Shown here: piece by piece, positions 1-11,059 of the stretch
How the letters are laid out: each line of letters begins with the position of its first letter
How positions within the stretch are numbered: the stretch's first letter is position 1
Assembly: GCF_024679095.1 (NCBI RefSeq)
Contig: NC_066516.1
Location: forward strand, 19,747,535 to 19,811,534
Source: Eriocheir sinensis
Lineage: Eukaryota; Arthropoda; Malacostraca; Decapoda; Varunidae
DNA length: 64,000 nucleotides
Direction of reading: 5' to 3'
The notes under the pieces: model-generated
Told to the model about the DNA's origin: nothing
Databases searched by the model: none
The model's input: only the letters and a program-made list of their open reading frames with translations
Translations under genes and position numbers: made by a program

Positions 1-51
1 CAGCAATGCCGTGTAAATAAAATAACCAGGTAACAATGCAATCACCTGTAT

Positions 52-175
<124 letters not shown>

Positions 176-237
176 TACCTTAGGCACCAATAACTTAATG
201 TATGTGCTCCTCATTACAGTAGAAAAGTGGGCATGTG

Positions 238-320
238 ACACCTCCTCCTCCTCCTCCTCCTCCTCCTCTTCCTCCTCTTCCTCCTCTTCCTCCTCCTCCT
301 CCTCCTCCTCCTCTTCCTCT
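238..320. repeat. (TCC)n microsatellite
   Basis: CCT/TCC trinucleotide repeat with a few TTCC interruptions. The 240 bases after it are non-repetitive and show no recognisable gene. Confidence 0.95.
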
Positions 321-559
321 AGTTTACGATGCCAAGAAGTCCAGGGAGGCGGCGGGAGAGCGTCACTTCGGCTCGGAGGAAAAACATAACTTGACCCAGC
401 TCCCAAAGGAAAAAGATTTGGTCCTTTTTTTAGCTTCCCGCCCTTCATAAATAGGAGCTCCTCGCGTGCCGCTGTGCATGGCTTAGGGTGAAGAGCCTCC
501 CACACCTGCCCGCACACTTGGCCTCCTCTCAAAGCCCTCTGTTTTCTCGGCACTCCTAC

Positions 560-1245
560 GGGAAAAGTGAGACCGTTGAAACAAGATCGCAAAAGATACG
601 TGCCTCTCTTTAAATTCGGACGAGGATGAAAGATCGCGAACTCAAAATCGAAAAGGAAAATACACGAAAACACCTGCCCTTGCATACACTCGCCTTCAAA
701 AATATGACTATAAGTGAATAGTGAAAGATCGCAAATGTAACACCGAGGAAGCAAAGTGGAGAAGATACCCGACTTTCTTTAATCGCAGCACTTGTAAAGA
801 CAACGGACGAGGATGAAAGGCGGTGTACATAAAATCGAACAAGGAGATTGACAAAGACACCTGCTCCTATATTAACAGTCCTTCAAAAAAACGTCTATAA
901 AAAAATGACAGATCGGAAACATAACACCAGGAAAGCAAAGTCACAAAAATACCTTCACTCCTCTCAACACACCTGCGAGAAACGAACAAAAATTATAGAT
1001 CGCGTGCAGGAAATCACAGAAAGAAAGATCACCGAGACACCTAAGACACCTGCCTTTCTCTAAACACACCTGCGAGAACTGACGAGCTTTGAAGATCGCG
1101 CACGTAAGATCGAGGAAGCAAGATTACAAGTGACACCAGCCTTGCTCTCACCACAAATCTGCATGTAACTGAACGAGATAGAAAAATAATCGACAAGGCA
1201 AGATGAAAACGAAGAACAGACAGACAGGCCGTGTGTATCAATCAG
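560..1245. repeat. Decayed tandem repeat with AAGATCGC and ACACCTGCC motifs
   Basis: AAGATCGC-like words recur near 586, 632, 727, 910, 998, 1094 and 1110. ACACCTGC-like words recur near 671, 860, 970, 1050 and 1065, together with GAGGAAGCAA. The spacing is irregular, roughly 90-130 bp, as expected of an old, diverged array. The short open frames here are not gene-like. Confidence 0.6.
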
Positions 1246-1429
1246 TGGTGCCAACACGTTAAAAAAATAGGCAGCGAGGGTAAGGGAGAAAGAGAAGGTA
1301 GAAGATAATAATAGACGTTGTTGGTGATAGGGGGAAAGAAAAAGAGAAAGATAACATGTAGGCGGTGTTCACGAGGGATAAAGAAGGAAAATGGGATAAG
1401 GAGGGCAGCTTCGTAATTGATAGAGGCGG

Positions 1430-2060
1430 GAGGGAAAAGAAAAGAGGAGAAAGAGGTGTACGTATATATAGAACAGTGTAGGAGGAGATGGAAGAGGTGG
1501 TGAAGGCGTGCGGGGATAAAGACAAAGAGACGAAATGGATAAAAGAAGATTAAAACGAGAGGGGGTGAAAGGAAGGAGAATAAATAGCCTTGAGAGGTGG
1601 TGGAGGTGAGGAAGATAAAGAAAAAAAGAAGAAATGGAGCAAAAGAAAGTAAAGACGAGAGAAGGGGGAAAGAAAAGAAAGAGAATAACTGGCCTTGGAA
1701 GTGATAAAGGTGAGAAAGATGAAGAAAAGAAGAAATGGAGCAAAGGAAGGTAAAAACGAGAGAGGGGGAAAGAGAGAAAGGAGAATAACTGGCCTTGGAA
1801 GTGGTAAAGGTGAGAAAAATAAAGAGGAAGAGAGGAAATAGACTAAAATAAGCTTAAGACGAAAGGTGAAAGAAGGAAAAGAAAAGAACTAGCCTTGAAT
1901 GTGGTGAAGGTGAGAGACATAAAGGGAGAGAAACAAAATGGAGTGAAAGAAGGTAAAGGCGGGTGAGGAAAGGAGGAGAGGCGGTAAAGGTCAGAGAGAT
2001 AAACCTAAATAAAACGAGAGTGGCTAGCGGAGGTGACGGTGGCGGCGGTGGAGGAGAAAA
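1430..2060. repeat. About 100-bp purine-rich minisatellite, 5-6 copies
   Basis: Units begin near 1552, 1651, 1752, 1857 and 1954. Each has an AAAGACGAGAG start, a central TAACTGGCCTTGGAAGTGG-like block and a GGTGAGAAAGATAAAG block. The copies are clearly related but diverged. The minus-strand Ser/Phe/Leu-rich frames are translations of this array. Confidence 0.8.
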
Positions 2061-2389
2061 GAACATAAAAGCAGGTCACAGTATTCTCCGCGGCGGTAAA
2101 ATCTGAGGAAAGTTATGCCTCTAAGTGGAAGATAACCTGCAGGGAGCCATTCTGGGGCGAGCAGGTGAAGAGGGGCTTGGCGAAATGTGTGAATGTGCTG
2201 GAGTAAAAACAGAAACAGAAAGAAGAAAAAAAAGAAAAAATGGACTGCTAACCATTGAAAAGATTATAATAACATGCTTATTTACTTCTTTCTTAATCTA
2301 CTTGTTTATTTATGCCTTTAATTTTGCTAGGAGCGACAAATTAGGGCGTGGATGTGTGGGCCATATATACTGAAAGAAGGAAATGGTGA

Positions 2390-2918
2390 TGGTGGAAGCG
2401 CCGAAGACATCCTCAAGCTATAATTATCATTAGTTTACCTCATTTTGATTATGCGGTTCAGTTACTGTAGAACGGATATCAAAATGTTAGAATCGGTACA
2501 GAGGAGGATGACTAAGATGATTCACGGGTTAAGAAACTTGCCATACGAGGAAAGACTCAAACAATTAAACTTGCATTCTCTAGAAAGGCGAAGGGTGCGA
2601 GGAGACTTAATCGAGGTTTACAAATGAATGAATGGCTTTAATAAGGGGAATATTAGTAAGATTCTGATGTAATGGATTTAAACTGAATAAATTCAGATTC
2701 AGCAGGAACATAGGCAAAAATTGGTTTGCTAACAGAGTGGTGGATGAGTGGAACAGGCTGGGCAATTATGTGGTGTGTGCCAATAGAATAGTCACATTCA
2801 AAAATGGATTAGATAAATTCAAGGACAGCGACATTAAGTGGGGTTAGATTCACGGGAACTGTTCACAGGAGCTGCCTTTTGTAGACTCCTTACGTTCTTA
2901 TGTTCTTATGTTCTTATG
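2390..2918 (+). mobile_element. 5'-truncated CR1/jockey-like LINE 3' end, copy 1
   Basis: The translation of 2445-2627 gives the tail of a non-LTR reverse transcriptase, with motifs [19 protein letters not shown] and [14 protein letters not shown]. After stops and frameshifts the segment continues with NIGKNWFANRVVDEWNR. It ends in about three TTCTTATG octamers (2890-2918), much like the octamer tails of vertebrate CR1 elements. The catalytic YxDD domain is absent, so this is a dead 5'-truncated copy. Related copies lie at 7345-7919 and 50378-50935. Confidence 0.88.
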
Positions 2919-2975
2919 TGGTGTTGGTAGTGGTGCTGGTGGCAGTGGTGCTGGTGGTGGTGGTGCGGAGGGGTA
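2919..2975. repeat. (GGT)n-like imperfect trinucleotide tract
   Basis: GTGGTGTTGGTAGTGGTGCT-type imperfect repeat directly after the LINE octamer tail. Confidence 0.8.
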
Positions 2976-3179
2976 GAAGTTAACCTTTTTTTATATATTT
3001 CTAGGTTGAATATAACAACTAAACAGCAGTCACCTGTCATCCATCGCCCCTCCCTTTATTTCATGAGCAATTAAGCATTTAACGAGATAATAGAGAAAAA
3101 AAATCAGAGCCATACACAAAATCTAACATGCATCTCGTCGGCTTATATGGAAAAGCTGTTTTTTATTGTTGTTTTTGTG

Positions 3180-3600
3180 TGTGTGAATTTAATGATTTGT
3201 CTCTGTCTGGTTTTCTGTTTGTTATTAATTCATATGTTTTCTCTCAATCTGTCCGTTCGTCAGTCTGTCATTTTATCTGCCTATCTGTTTCAGTTTATTT
3301 GTCTGACAATGTATGAAATATGTCTGTCTGTCTGTCTATCTGGCTTTCTCTGTTTATTTGTCACTATGTAATCTACTTGTCAGTGTTTTCAATCTGTCTA
3401 TCCGTCTGTCTATTGGAATCATTGTCTGTCATTTTTTGTTTGTTTATTTTTCGATCTGTCTATTCTTCTGTCTGTTTCAATCCTTTTATCTATTAATTTG
3501 TGTTTCATTATCTATGTATATTTCCCCATCCGTCTGTCTATCCCTCACTCTCTCTGTCTGTTTATCACTGTATCGCTGGAGTCCACTTGTCTGCCTCTGA
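3180..3600. repeat. Degenerate (TCTG/TCTA)n tetranucleotide region
   Basis: CTGTCTGTCTATCTG-type words dominate the region. The Cys/Leu/Ser-rich open frames are repeat translations. Confidence 0.8.
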
Positions 3601-3835
3601 TTCACCGGCTCCTGCATTAAGCTCTGTAATACAAGTGTAATTCCCTAACAATAATGATTTCAGCTCTAATCTTGCATCAGTCCCCCCCCCCACACACACA
3701 CCTTCCCACTTCACCCCCCCCCCCTCCCCCTCCCCTCTCCTCTCTCAACCATGACCTGCCTCAAGGTGTTCTGATGTCGGTGTTAATGAAGTTACCGGAG
3801 ACGATAATAAGATTAGTATGATGGATATGGTGATA

Positions 3836-3884
3836 ACGATGATGATGATGATGATGATGAAGATGATGATGATGATGATGATGG
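3836..3884. repeat. (GAT)n microsatellite
   Basis: About 15 GAT units with one AGAT interruption. A C-rich stretch lies upstream at 3680-3745. Confidence 0.95.
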
Positions 3885-3924
3885 GGTGAAGTATGAACGT
3901 TCTTCCGAGTTGTTAGTTCCCTTG

Positions 3925-4335
3925 ATGATTAAGGTTCCGTTGTCCTAAAATTATCTTTCTTTGATGTCAAGCGTTTTACTTAATAGGGCTTGGAAGGTTT
4001 GGAAGGCTGTAAGTAGGTGGAAAGGTCAATCGCCAACCATTTCTTCCTTAATTCAGCTCAAAAAAAAAAAAAAAGGTTGCGTTGTCCTTAAAAGATCTAC
4101 AACTCTGCGATCCAGTTTTTTTACTAGCAGGCTTGAAAGGTTTTAAGTACATGGAAAGACTAGTCGTAAACTTTTTTATTGTTTAATTATAATTAATGTG
4201 AATAGAGGTTCCGCTATTGAATTATTTTCCTTTGTGGTGTCCAACGTTTTATTTTAAGAATTCTTTGAAGATTTTTAAGTTCATGAAAGGGTCAATCAAG
4301 CACTTTCTTCCTCTTAATTCTGCTTCAAAGGGACA
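3925..4335. repeat. Three decayed ~135-bp tandem units
   Basis: Units start near 3925, 4070 and 4204. They share AGGTTCCGTTGTCC, a CCAACGTTTTA-like block, a GGCTTGGAAGG-like block and TTCTTCCTTAATTC. An A14 run sits at the end of unit 1. Confidence 0.7.
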
Positions 4336-4679
4336 GTTCGCAACGATAGCGGTGACAAAATAAATAAATACTGAATAAATGAAAATGGCTAAATGAATAA
4401 AGGGAAGCTCACCCGACTCCCCGCCGCTGCGAGCACGGCGGAGGAAAACAATCAAAATATAGTTCTTTTCTTTTATTCGGAGGCGCGCGTGATGGCTCCC
4501 CCGGGGTCCCGCGCTGCCCGCCTGACATGTTACTTGTGTGTGTGTGGGGGGGGGGGAGAGTAACGGTATAGTCACGCTAAGGTAAACAAAATACGAAAAA
4601 AATACAAATACAGAAAAGACACAAATAATATCGGTTTAAGACTAAGTTAAAAGCATTGAATTGATGAGTAATAAGTTTC

Positions 4680-4990
4680 TGACACCAAATTATCTGGCTA
4701 GCTTGTTGATTAACTTTTTATATAAATAGAAAACAAGTAGAAGGATAAATCAAATACTAGATATGTGAAAATATATAGGTAAATAAAGAAATATACGAAT
4801 ATTGAATAAATGAAAATACAGGTAGATAAAAACATAAAGCGAGCCTAAATAAGTGAAAATATATAGGTAAAAAAAATAGATACACGAAAACTAAACAAAT
4901 TAAAATATATAGATAAATAAGGAAAGGAGGAAATACTACATAAATTAAAATATAGAAGTGATTGCATTAAAAAACATAAAAGCGAATACA
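4680..4990. repeat. AT-rich decayed tandem repeat, ~55-60 bp unit
   Basis: Repeats of a GTGAAAATATATAGGTAAAT-like word, each followed by AAAGAAATA-like and GAATAAATG-like stretches. No coding signal. Confidence 0.65.
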
Positions 4991-5105
4991 CTGCCAATAT
5001 TTAACTCGCCTTCCTGCTGACGCCGTTTTTCTTGAAGCTCTCCAGACTATTTCCGTACTTTTTTCCAGCCCCGTGAAGGAAAGAAATAACAAACAGAACT
5101 CCAGT

Positions 5106-5152
<47 letters not shown>

Positions 5153-5153
5153 G
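5106..5153. repeat. (ACA)n microsatellite
   Basis: About 15 uninterrupted ACA units. Confidence 0.97.
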
Positions 5154-5201
5154 GAAAACAAAATAACACGCGACGAAGATAATTCAGGGGTTGGTAACTT
5201 T

Positions 5202-5466
<265 letters not shown>

Positions 5467-5619
5467 GCAAAAAGTAAAGTCGCGGGTAAGTCGGTCGGTC
5501 GGTCATCCCGGTCGCCGGCCTTCCAAAAATAAACAAAAGCAAAACAAAAATAAACACACACACATACGCGACACGCACTGCAAAAGGAATACAATTACAT
5601 TTCCAGCCTTATCGTTGCC

Positions 5620-5726
5620 GGTTGGGGGGAGAGGGGGGAGGGGGGGAAGGGGGGAGTGGGGAGGAGGAAGGGGAGAAGAAGGCAGTGTCGAAGGGGGGGG
5701 GACTATTTTTACATGAGCCCCGCGGC

Positions 5727-5813
<87 letters not shown>

Positions 5814-5860
5814 GTGAAGGAAGGAAGGGGGTGGGGGAGAGGGGAGAGGCAGAGTCACCG
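5620..5860. repeat. G-rich purine tract flanking a (CA)n microsatellite
   Basis: GGGGAGG-rich sequence, then about 39 CA units (5729-5806), then more G-rich purine sequence. Confidence 0.95.
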
Positions 5861-5919
5861 CGGGAACTCAACTTGAATGTTTTCCTGGGACGTAAAGTAA
5901 AATTGGGTCTAGCGAACAG

Positions 5920-6340
5920 CGAGGCGGGGGCGGCGGGCTGAAGGGATGAATGAGAGAAGGTCTGAGGGGGTGAGTGGATAGGAGGGGACGGGGAGAGGGA
6001 AGAGCTGAGGGAATAAGGAGATAAGAGGCGGGTGGAGGGAGAAGGAAGGAATGGAGGAAGGGGAGTGGGGATAGACGGTCGGGAGTAGAGTCAGTGATGT
6101 GGAGCGGATAGAGAGAAAGAGGGATCTGAGGGGATGGCTGGAAAGGGAAGGGGAAGTGGGCGAAGGGGGAAGGATGTGGATGGTTGGGAGGAGGGCGGGT
6201 TGGACGAGACTGGAAATGTGGTAGGGATGATTGGGTGGGGTGGAGGGTGGGGATGGCTGGGTGAGGCAGAGGATGCGGGGTGGGATGGGGAGAGGCGGGG
6301 TCCGGGGAGGAAGGAGAGGAGAGTACACGAACTCCTGAGC
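5920..6340. repeat. G-rich purine-biased region (GGGGATGG/GGAGGAA words)
   Basis: Low-complexity G/A-rich sequence with loose GGATGG and GGGGAGAGG recurrences. No gene is supported. Confidence 0.6.
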
Positions 6341-6484
6341 AAATTGACGCTGTTGCTCCCGCGGGTCCTAGGCAGCAAGCGTCCCGGCGTAACGTTTGGC
6401 GGTGCTGTGAAGCGAGAAACGAGTGAATGAAAACGTTTCCAAAATGTTAGCAGCCTTCCCTTACTGGTACTGTGTGTCGCCATG

Positions 6485-6740
6485 AACCCTCCTCTTCTTA
6501 TCTTAATCGTGTAATTTGTCGGCTTGGGTCCCGTTCACCTGTTAACCTTGCCTCTCACTAATCGTATAATTTGTCGTCTTGAAGCCTGTGCACCTGTTAA
6601 TCTTCCCTTTCCAAGATCATTATTTGTTTTATTTGACGTCTCGGTTATCTATCAATCTTCCCTCTCCATTATCATTTCTTGAAATATTTGCCGTCCTGGG
6701 TCATGAACACTCTGCTAACCTTCTCTGTCTAAGGTCATAA
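6485..6740. repeat. Decayed ~58-bp tandem repeat, 4 copies
   Basis: Units near 6492, 6552, 6607 and 6662 share AATCGTGTAATTTGTCGTC-like and CACCTGTTAACCTTCC-like blocks. Confidence 0.75.
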
Positions 6741-6779
6741 CTGACATAATGTGGAATCTGTATACACTTAAACCGCAAG

Positions 6780-7340
6780 ACTAAGACGCACTGGAAAATA
6801 CCTGAACCAGAATATATACCTGAGTGAAGCTTCTCCTACTTCTCAGGTCCCGTGCTTTTCTTTCCCTCTCCTCTTCCAATCTCTTTCTCACCCTCGCCCC
6901 TGCTCCTAACGACCCAATTACTACCATCCTCATTCCCTTGTTCCCCTTTTTCCCTATACATGCCCATGGACACGTACCCGTCCTTAGATTTCCCTTCTTC
7001 CCTTGCCGCCTTTCTCCCCTGCTCACTCTCCCTGCCCGCCGTCACGTCCCCTTCCTCTCCTTGTGCTCACTCAGGGTTCATTTGGTATTGCCCGGGAAGC
7101 TTATCACTGCAGGGCTTACCGGCGTGATCCTTGTGTCACCGCCGATAAGGGCGTCATATACCGGACTGATCCGACGATAAGGAAATATCTCGCTCTCGGT
7201 ACCTGCCGCCACGAGCATTAATTCACTCGCAGGAAATGTTACCAAGGAGCCAGGTAAAGATACTCCCACCTATGCCCAGAAAGTGACTTATTTTCTGCCA
7301 GGAATAACCCTTCACACAATTATCGCCTAAATGACACTCC
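6780..7340. other. No recognisable gene
   Basis: The first half is pyrimidine-rich. 7060-7340 is balanced, apparently unique sequence with a 63-codon minus-strand frame of no recognised family. Confidence 0.4.
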
Positions 7341-7344
7341 CCTT

Positions 7345-7919
7345 AACAGGTCCAGGTGTGAGAAGGATTTAGGGGTTTTAGTGAGCTCTGATCTCCGTCC
7401 AAGGGCACAAAGCTTTCAGGCTAGAAATCGTGCAAACAGGATACTGAGATTCATTTCAAGGACCATAAGCAGAAAGGGCGCTGAAGTCATCCTCAAGATA
7501 TATTCAGCATTAGAAAGACCTCTTCTCGATTATGAGGTTTAGTTCTGGTCACCTTACTATAGACTAGATATTAAAATGTTAGAATCGATACAGAGGAGGA
7601 GGATAAAGATGATTCATGGCGAATCACGGGTTAAAAAACTTGCCATATAAGGAAAAACTTAACAATTACACTTGCATTCACTAAAAAGGTGGAGGGTGCG
7701 AGGAGACGATCGAGGTTTATTAATGGATGAAGAAAAAAAGAGGGGCTTTAATAAGGGTGATATTTAAGGTCCTGATGGTAAGGCAGAGCTCCATATGATA
7801 AACACATTCGAAAAAAGCTTAGATAATTTCATGTTTAGTGATGTTAGGTGGGGTTAGGTTCACAAGAGCTGCCTTGCAAAGGCTTAACGGCCTCTTGCAA
7901 ACTCCTTATGTTCTTATGG
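7345..7919 (+). mobile_element. 5'-truncated CR1/jockey-like LINE 3' end, copy 2
   Basis: Same family as 2390-2918 and longer at its 5' end. The translation includes CEKDLGVLVSSDL and ILKIYSALERPLLDYEV (both typical of non-LTR reverse transcriptase C-terminal regions) and LDIKMLESIQRR. It is broken by several stops and frameshifts and ends with TTATGTTCTTATGG, a shortened octamer tail. Confidence 0.85.
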
Positions 7920-9090
7920 TCACATCGCTTGATCATGAACGACGGAAGTTTTCAGGAAAATATTTTGTTATGTTTCCGATCAGGACAGGGTAGTTTTACC
8001 ATAAAGATTTCCTAAGTATCAGTAGATCAAGGTATATACCAAATATTTGTCTCGAGCCATTATCTATAACCACTATTAGGAAATATTAAAGAAGATTTCG
8101 AAGTTTACAACAGGGGCGCGAGGGAGTGGCGAGTCGAAGCCCTCGTCGGCCGAGTCACCGAGACGTCGCGTTCCACCGCCACTTTCAACAATCAGGGTCA
8201 CTTTTGTTCACGCCAGGCGCTGCTTTGACCTGAAAACCTAAAAACCTGTGTGTTGGGGGACTGGTTCGCGCTGGCTTTTAGTGATCCTTTTGGGCACGTT
8301 TGTTACTGTCACTTTGGTACGTGGTCACAGCCCGGACCGCAGGTGGCCGAGTCCGCTGCACTTTCTTGGTATCACCTTCCCTCGGGCCCATAAGTCTGTC
8401 CCCACAATAAAAAAAGAACTCTCCTGACAGCGGAACAATATTTCTCCCGGAGGGTCGTAGAAAATTGGCTAAAACTGCCTGACTCTCGCTGCAACTCGAG
8501 CGGGAGAAGCCCGAGGGAAGTGAATTCTGAAAAGGGGACGGCTTTCCGTGCTCCTGAACCCGCGACGCTGACCCCGCGTTCCTCCCGCTAGTGGCGTTCA
8601 CGGAGGCGAGACGTTACTCTTGCGATGAAGGATGACTAACTACCCTCTAGATTAGTTAAGCAGAGATGGAAGAAAGTTTTAGAGTCAAAAGTTCTTTAAA
8701 CTTAGAGTCAGCTGTGCCAGCGGGATAACGTTCTCTTATTCGATTACCAATGCTTTCGCTTCAAAAGAAAAACACGGAATATGTTGCAAACCAAACTGAA
8801 GAAATTATGTTTCCACTTCAGAAAAAAATTGAAAGGACGGGAGGAGAAAACCCCGAGGCACTGAACGCTGGGGCAGTGCCGGGCCGAGACAAAGACAAAA
8901 GCTGCCGGCCTCCAGCCGCTGTTGTCCCGGTAACCTCTTGATCGACCACCAAGCTTGAATACTTAAACTGAAGGAAGGCCGGCCAGCCCACTCCTTGAAC
9001 CTGCAGAAATTTCTTCAAGTTCTACGGTAATAAAGTTGTCTGGCGAGACACACACAGGTGAAAACGTATACACTTGGAGGTACAATAATA
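7920..9090. other. Non-repetitive sequence, no recognised gene; presumed intron of the receptor gene
   Basis: Balanced, apparently single-copy sequence. It lies downstream of the receptor exon on the minus strand, so it is most simply part of intron 1. A 107-codon minus-strand frame at 8278-8601 matches nothing I recognise. Confidence 0.4.
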
Positions 9091-9199
9091 TCATCCAAAT
9101 ATTAAACAAAGAACAAGAAATATGTAGTCCCTAAAGGAAGAGAAAATAAAAGCGGAGTGCCAGGCCTTTGGAGTTCGTACACGTACCAATACCTCTCCA

Positions 9200-9318
9200 C
9201 ACTTACCTGCCGAGGGAGGTGATAAAAAAACATGCGTTGAATGAAAGAAGATAAAAATGAGCACAGCGCCAGGGCCTTGAAACCACAGGTAACAACACTT
9301 CGCACACTCACCTGCGGA
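9200..9318 (-). other. Tandemly duplicated splice-donor region at the receptor exon end
   Basis: On the minus strand GCAG|GTGAGTGTG (donor at 9311) is followed 105 bases later by GCAG|GTAAGTGTG (donor at 9206). The ~80 bases after each are alignable, both with CCTGGC and TTTTAT blocks. The second copy is preceded by a T-rich/C-rich stretch and so also reads as an acceptor joined directly to a donor. Confidence 0.7.
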
Positions 9319-10059
9319 GTTATTGAAGAAGAGGTCGACGGCAGCGAGCGGGCCGTAGGTGGAGGACAGCCGCGAATCCCTGTAGCGGATATTGATGGTG
9401 TAGTTTTCCAGAGGTCCGCGGAGGCCGTTCTCCTGGAGGTAGCGCACGGCCAGCTCCACCACGGGCAGCACCTTCATGCGGGAGTACTGGTGCGACTCGT
9501 TACACGGCACGATCACCGCCACGTCGATCACGTGGTCGTCGCTCTGGGGCAGTTTTAATATGGGCGGCTCGATAGCACATTTCACCATGCGGGGCGACCT
9601 CTTGCTCTTGTTGACTCTACTCGTGTCTATGAACGTGTTGTAGCTACGCGTCTTACTAACCGACAGGAGCACATTTTCGCGGGTTTTCCCTCGCCTTCTC
9701 ACCTCCTGCGGCTTTACTATATTCCCTCCGCCCTTCCCTCCACCGCCGCCGCCTGCCGTTGTGTTCACCACAGCGGACGTGGAGGTATTTGTGAGCTGTT
9801 GTAGACGCCCAACCATAGCGCCGACATCCCCAGAGGGTTCAGACTCCTTGGTGGGGGGACTAGCGAGGCGGCGGGCGCGGGCGTGGCGGTACAAGGGAGA
9901 ACGGGGGTGGTAGAGCCTCTCCTCCTGAGTGAGCTGTTGTTGTGAGCCGCCCCCACTCACGGACGCCGCCCCCACTGCCGCCACCCCCGCCAGGACCACC
10001 GCCGCCACCACCAGCGTCATGCCCGCCCGCCTGCACCAGGCTGGCCGCGTCCACGTCAT
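9312..10059 (-). CDS. Natriuretic-peptide-receptor / receptor guanylate cyclase-like, first coding exon
   Basis: First exon of a cell-surface receptor of the ANF-receptor family, which includes receptor guanylate cyclases and NPR-C-type clearance receptors. It encodes 249 residues plus one base, so the intron is phase 1. An in-frame TGA lies 24 bases upstream of the ATG, which supports this start. Residues 14-33 are a hydrophobic signal peptide. Residues 34-175 are a low-complexity linker (Gln-rich, Gly7, basic KSKR at 151-154). The ligand-binding domain starts at about 176 (VIDVAVIVPCNES, then KVLPVVELAVRYLQENG and YTINIRYRDS), matching the first strand, helix and second strand of this fold. 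Possible N-glycosylation sites lie at N91, N99, N187, N219 and N246. The exon ends CCGCAG|GTGAGT. The rest of the ligand domain, the membrane span and any kinase or cyclase domain are not in the window. Whether this is a cyclase or a clearance receptor cannot be decided. The family call is firm; the subtype is open. Confidence 0.85.
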
Positions 10060-10810
10060 GCTGCCGCCTGCCAGGCCTCCTCACGCTTAGCTTTGTCACT
10101 GCGTATCACTTGGCCAACCGTCTATGAGAGGCCTTTAAACACATTTTCTTTTCCAAGTGCGAATTACAACAAAAGCACAGCAACGCGCGGCACGACTCTA
10201 GCTGTCGCGGACCTCGACGGGTCGCCCTCAGCGTCCATGGCAATGACCGCTCGCCGCCATCCTCAGGCCTGCAAGGAGAAGAAAGATTTGTTAGTGGAAG
10301 ACCAAATTAAGAACATTTACAGTATTGAGAAACTGGGACCAATTATGTATCGTGAGTGCTTCACATGAGTTTTATCCATAATCTTATTTTGTGGTGACTT
10401 TTATGAACAAGTAAAGTTTCGTCACTAAATGGCTCCCTTTTCTACCTTCAACGTAACTGTTGCAGCAAATACATTTTAAGAAGAAAACTTCAGCAACTTT
10501 CTTTGTTTTCCACTGACATTCGAAAATTATCCTAAAATGCATTATGTAGCAATGCAATCAAATAAAAACGTATTGCTTTCCACTAACATCAATGTCATTC
10601 GTAGCTGTGATCATAAAGACACAACGGCACTGATCAGAGACGTGGCTCCGTCTTCCCATCTCCACCACTCAGCGGGTCATAAAAAAATCTGCATCACAAA
10701 AATGTGAGCCGCCACACGCCATCCATTCCATCAGTGTTTGTCTCGTGCCAACACGGTTATTGCGATGCCTTCACCCAAAAGTTTCCTGATTGCGTTCAAC
10801 GGATAAGAAG
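10060..10810. other. Region 5' of the receptor exon; no further gene recognised
   Basis: The first ~200 bases are GC-rich and may hold 5'UTR or proximal promoter of the minus-strand receptor gene. No clear TATA box or acceptor was found. The rest is unique-looking AT-balanced sequence. Confidence 0.4.
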
Positions 10811-10811
10811 A

Positions 10812-11012
10812 GAAAAAGGAGGAGGAGGAGGAGGAGGAAAGATAAAAAGAAAGAAGGAGCGCCAAAGAGTTGGATGTCGTTTCCTAGTGAGTCAAGCGGA
10901 AGGAAAAGTCAGGGAACACAAATTGCGGGCGGGATGATGGTGATGGTGATGACGGTGGTGATGCAGATAGTGATGGTGGTGAAGATGATGGTGGTGGAGG
11001 AAGTGGAGGTTT
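10812..11012. repeat. (GGA)n and (GATGGT)n low-complexity tracts
   Basis: A GGAGGAGGA tract at 10816-10838 and imperfect GATGGTGATGGT repeats at 10934-11010. Confidence 0.8.
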
Positions 11013-11059
11013 GATGGAAAGTCTTGGTTTATCCTCGTTTTGTTCGTGAGCCTGAATTG

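Noticed and set aside
440..500. CATAAATAG as a TATA box for a plus-strand gene
   Set aside because: No coding exon follows. Downstream is a decayed tandem repeat.
7078..7269. Minus-strand frame considered as the next ligand-domain exon of the receptor (contains LVAAG and RRISPVY)
   Set aside because: Resemblance is limited to a few residues. There is no convincing acceptor, and the conserved stretch expected before it (GPxC...PVA type) is missing.
8278..8601. 107-codon minus-strand frame in unique sequence
   Set aside because: No recognisable family, no splice signals of note, and length within chance for open frames in this composition.
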